Assembly: GCF_046630445.1 (NCBI RefSeq)
Contig: NC_092335.1
Coordinates: forward strand, 545,670,001 to 545,734,000
Origin: Rutidosis leptorrhynchoides
Taxonomy: Eukaryota; Streptophyta; Magnoliopsida; Asterales; Asteraceae
Reading direction: 5' to 3'
DNA: 64,000 bases
A program made the translations under genes and the position numbers. How positions within the stretch are numbered: the stretch's first letter is position 1; every line of letters begins with the position of its first letter. Positions 61,275 through 64,000 of the stretch are shown here, piece after piece. The notes beneath the pieces are model-generated. The model had not been told where the DNA came from. It saw only the letters and a program-made list of their open reading frames with translations, and did no database searches.

Positions 61275-61424
61275 TACCAATTTTGAACGATGACTTTCCA
61301 CATAACAATTATTCTTTTTGTGAAAGGCAAGTTCCACATAACAATTTTGAACGATGAATTTCCTCATGACAATTTTGAACGATGAATTTCCTCATGACAA
61401 TTTTGAACGATGAGTTTCCACATA
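61275..61424. repeat. Tandem repeat, 28-bp unit
   Basis: Three head-to-tail units of acaattttgaacgatgaatttcctcatg (61341-61424, the third with changes) and a separate, similar unit at about 61277-61308. The first two complete units are identical, so they duplicated recently. Confidence 0.85.
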
Positions 61425-61507
61425 ACAATTTTAACACTCAACATTCCATAATTCTCATCACTAATCACATCATTTATCCGTATAACATAACAACAACAAT
61501 TTAACCA

Positions 61508-61972
61508 ATCCCGTGATGGGCCGGTAAAAATATTAAATCCTACCTGCGGGCATGGGTAAGAGTAAAAAATTATACCCGTAAAGGGGTATAACCCGATCCG
61601 CTAATTCACGCGAGTTAATACATACAATTATCAAATTTAAAAATGATTTTACTTGTAATGCAATAATAATTAAAAAATAATATTAAATATAAGTAAAAAA
61701 CTTGATTTTCACGTCATTTTACACATGTATCTTGTATATTAGTTCATAAATAATAAAATTATCTAACTTTTCGAAAAGAAATTTAAAGAAGTTGTATATT
61801 ACTATTACTCGTAGGTTTACCCGTGGGTCATGGGTATTCGCGGGTCAGGGGCATGGGCGAAGTTTTTTTACCCGCGGGCGGTAACGGCTCTCAACGAGCA
61901 AAAAGAAACAACCCGACGGGCGGGTAGCGGGTATATAGAACCCGTGCCCGTTATCCGCGGGCGCCATCCCTA
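61508..61972. mobile_element. Possible hAT-like non-autonomous element with GC-rich ends
   Basis: Both ends are GC-rich with many copies of CCCG, CGGGT and GGGCATGGG, the middle is AT-rich, and the right end reads gcgccatcccta. Many plant hAT-type MITEs have this look. I could not find matching 8-bp duplications, so class and borders are uncertain. Confidence 0.35.
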
Positions 61973-62560
61973 ATGATGACAATTTTTTCCTATTCTAAAA
62001 TAAAAACAAGTCATTTCTTCATTCATCCAGAGTGAAACACTTAGAGAAAATTATCTCTTTATTTGACGGATAAAGAGATTGCTTCCGATTGAACCTCCAA
62101 CCAATAAGTATGAAATTTAAAAAAAAAATGAAAAAAAGAAAATAAAATAGTAAAATAAAATTTAGACGCCACAAAAAAGGTATAGAGCTGGGAAAAAAAG
62201 ACGTCATAAAAATGGTAATATCAAATTTACATATTTACATAAGTTTTAAAGCCCGACTAAAACTCAATTTAGGATCTATGATACAGTCAAATTAGGTCGA
62301 CGCTTATTGTTGCCTCAATTAATAGAGCCGAATGGCATTGGAAACAGAACTCGAAAGGCAAGCCAGTTGGAAGTTGTTGCGCAACCAGGAGCCAACCACC
62401 CGTAACAAACCAAACACCTCTCATGCAACTTTACGGTACACATCCCCGAAACTACACAACTAAAAGAAAACCATAAGCTCAAGGGCAGAGAAGACCGTCC
62501 TCAGCCATAATGGCCCAAGATGCACCGAACGATGCGAGGATATACATAAACAAATATAAG
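61973..62560. other. Intergenic DNA, no gene recognised
   Basis: AT-rich to about 62330, then a more balanced stretch (62330-62540) with short open frames on the minus strand that I cannot assign. It may be an eroded coding or transposon fragment. Confidence 0.35.
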
Positions 62561-62563
62561 CAT

Positions 62564-62947
62564 TCATACATACATACATACATACATACATACATACATA
62601 CATACATACATACATACATACATACATACACACCTACATGCATAAGCATACATACCCACGTACATACGTACATAAATATACATACATAAACATGCATCCA
62701 TACCAAGATAAGCATACACATATAGATAAACATTCTTACATACATACATAAACACACAACCACACAAGCCATACGACCACAACCATACATACATACACTC
62801 ATTCATAACATACATGCATGAGCACGGATACATACCCACATACATACATACATGCATGCATTCATGCATACATACATACATACATACATACATACATACA
62901 TACGTACGTACATACATACATACATACATACATACATACATACATAC
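62564..62947. repeat. (CATA)n microsatellite arrays
   Basis: Nearly pure tetranucleotide arrays at 62564-62630 and about 62867-62947, with degenerate CATA units between. They explain the Met-Tyr-Val-Cys repeat frames on the minus strand. Confidence 0.95.
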
Positions 62948-62951
62948 AAAC

Positions 62952-64000
62952 TGAAATGACCCGTTCATATACATTATAAACGATTCACAATAGTTGATTA
63001 CATCGCAAGGTATTTGACCTCTATATGATACATTTTACAAACATTGCATTCGTTTTTAAAAGACAAACTTTCTTTACAACGAAAGTTGACGGCATGCACA
63101 CCATTTCATAATACATCCAACTATATTTGGCTTAATAATAATCTTGATGAACTCAATGACTCGAATGCAACGTCTTTCAAAATATGCCATGAATGACTCC
63201 AAGTAATATCCTTAAAATGAGCTAATGCACATCGGAAGATTTCTTTAATACCTGAGAATAAACATGCTTTAAAGTGTCAACCAAAAGGTTGGTGAGTTCA
63301 TAGGTTTATCATAACAATCATTTCAATATATTAATAGACCACAAGATTTCCGTTTATAAATATATGTACACTCGCAAGTGTATAAAAGTATTCTATAAGT
63401 TGTAGGCACCCGGTAACAAGCCTTAACGTTCATGTTTTACCCTCTGAAGTACACCAGATCAGGTGTGTTTAAAATAACCTCGAAGTACTAAAGCATCCCA
63501 TAGTCAGGATGGGGTTTGTCAGGCCCAATAGATCTATCTTTAGGATTCACGCCTACCGTACATAGACAAGTAGTTTAATGTTACCAAGCTAAGGGTATAT
63601 TTCTGGTTTAAACCCACGTAGAATTAGTTTTAGTACTTGTGCCTATTTTGTAAAACATTTATAAAAACAGCGCATGTATTCTCAGTCCCAAAAATATATA
63701 TAAAAGGGAGCAAATGAAACTCACAATACTGTATTTCGTAGTAAAAATACATATAACGTCATTTAACAAGTGCAAGGTTGGCCTCGGATTCACGAACGTA
63801 TCAATATTGAGATTCAATATTGCAGGAAAGTACGTAGACGCAACGGAGATGATAAACACTAGATTGACCTCACGAGCATACCCATGAACCATACCCATCA
63901 CCTCCATAGCTATAACCCATAATTTCCTTAGCTTCGACTCATTCAAAAAACTATTTTGAAATCACTCGGACAGCACTCCGTCGTAATATTTTATGTATAC
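62952..64000 (-). repeat. Inverted LTR of the A/E group, running off the window
   Basis: On the minus strand the LTR ends GAACGGGTCATTTCA at 62952, directly beside the CATA array. The sequence to the window edge is the reverse complement of the 3' quarter of family E/A LTRs (compare 20900-21817: 'agaggtcaa', 'attctcaggt', 'agatagatctat', 'gagaatacatgc'). Whether internal sequence follows cannot be seen. Confidence 0.8.

Noticed and set aside
62479-62974. Met-Tyr-Val-Cys repeat frames
   Set aside because: Translation of (CATA)n arrays; the repeat is tetranucleotide, so it appears in all phases.

Overview
The window looks like plant nuclear DNA from a eudicot, most probably the daisy family (Asteraceae). 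The host family is an inference from the style of the long-LTR Ty3/gypsy (Tekay-like chromovirus) elements and the plant-type LINE; no diagnostic marker is present. Nearly all of it is nested transposable elements. I see one convincing ordinary host gene, a six-exon serine beta-lactamase-fold protein on the minus strand (58524-60802). I use these labels: family A, gypsy with 3.2-3.5 kb LTRs, TGTAGTGACCC...GGGACATTTCA; family B, LTR TGTAAGACCCG...GTCGTTACA; family C, LTR TGTAACATCCC...GTCGCTACA; family D, gypsy on the minus strand whose LTRs read TGTGATGCCCC...GTCGTTACA on the plus strand; family E, A-like LTRs ending in CCTTTCA or TCATTTCA.

Left part (1-17 kb). A decayed copia element lies on the minus strand: 5' LTR 16428-16546, gag 15401-16247, protease/integrase 4860-6288. 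It was split by a rearranged family B element (internal-LTR-internal-LTR, 6289-15400), whose right LTR carries a family A solo LTR (10929-14392). Its left end is cut by an inverted family A LTR, and another family A element (3' end of pol plus 3' LTR, 1-4135) sits inside that LTR.

Middle-left (16.5-24.6 kb). AT-rich DNA with a foldback MITE, a tRNA-derived SINE, a 4.0 kb solo LTR of family E with the 5-bp target duplication GTGTC, a Helitron 3' terminus at 23790 and an LTR fragment.

Centre (24.6-58.2 kb). This is a four-level nest. An L1-type LINE (24637-26171, continuing 56038-58208) was entered by a family D gypsy element on the minus strand (26172-56032, duplication AGTCG). Family D's 5' LTR was entered by a complete family A element on the plus strand (38272-53817, duplication GTCCA). 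The reverse transcriptase of that element was entered by a 2431-bp family C solo LTR (45733-48163, duplication TAACT).

The most interesting feature is in the complete family A element. Between its primer binding site and gag it carries an acidic reading frame and a 196-codon intronless F-box gene (42485-43075). A good splice acceptor lies just before the F-box gene, and a second copy of the polypurine-tract motif lies just before gag. The family D element also has an extra, unrelated-looking 291-residue reading frame in the same place. Extra pre-gag genes therefore seem to be a recurring layout here.

Right part (58.2-64 kb). The beta-lactamase-fold gene, short tandem repeats, a possible hAT-like repeat, CATA microsatellites, and the start of an inverted LTR that runs out of the window.
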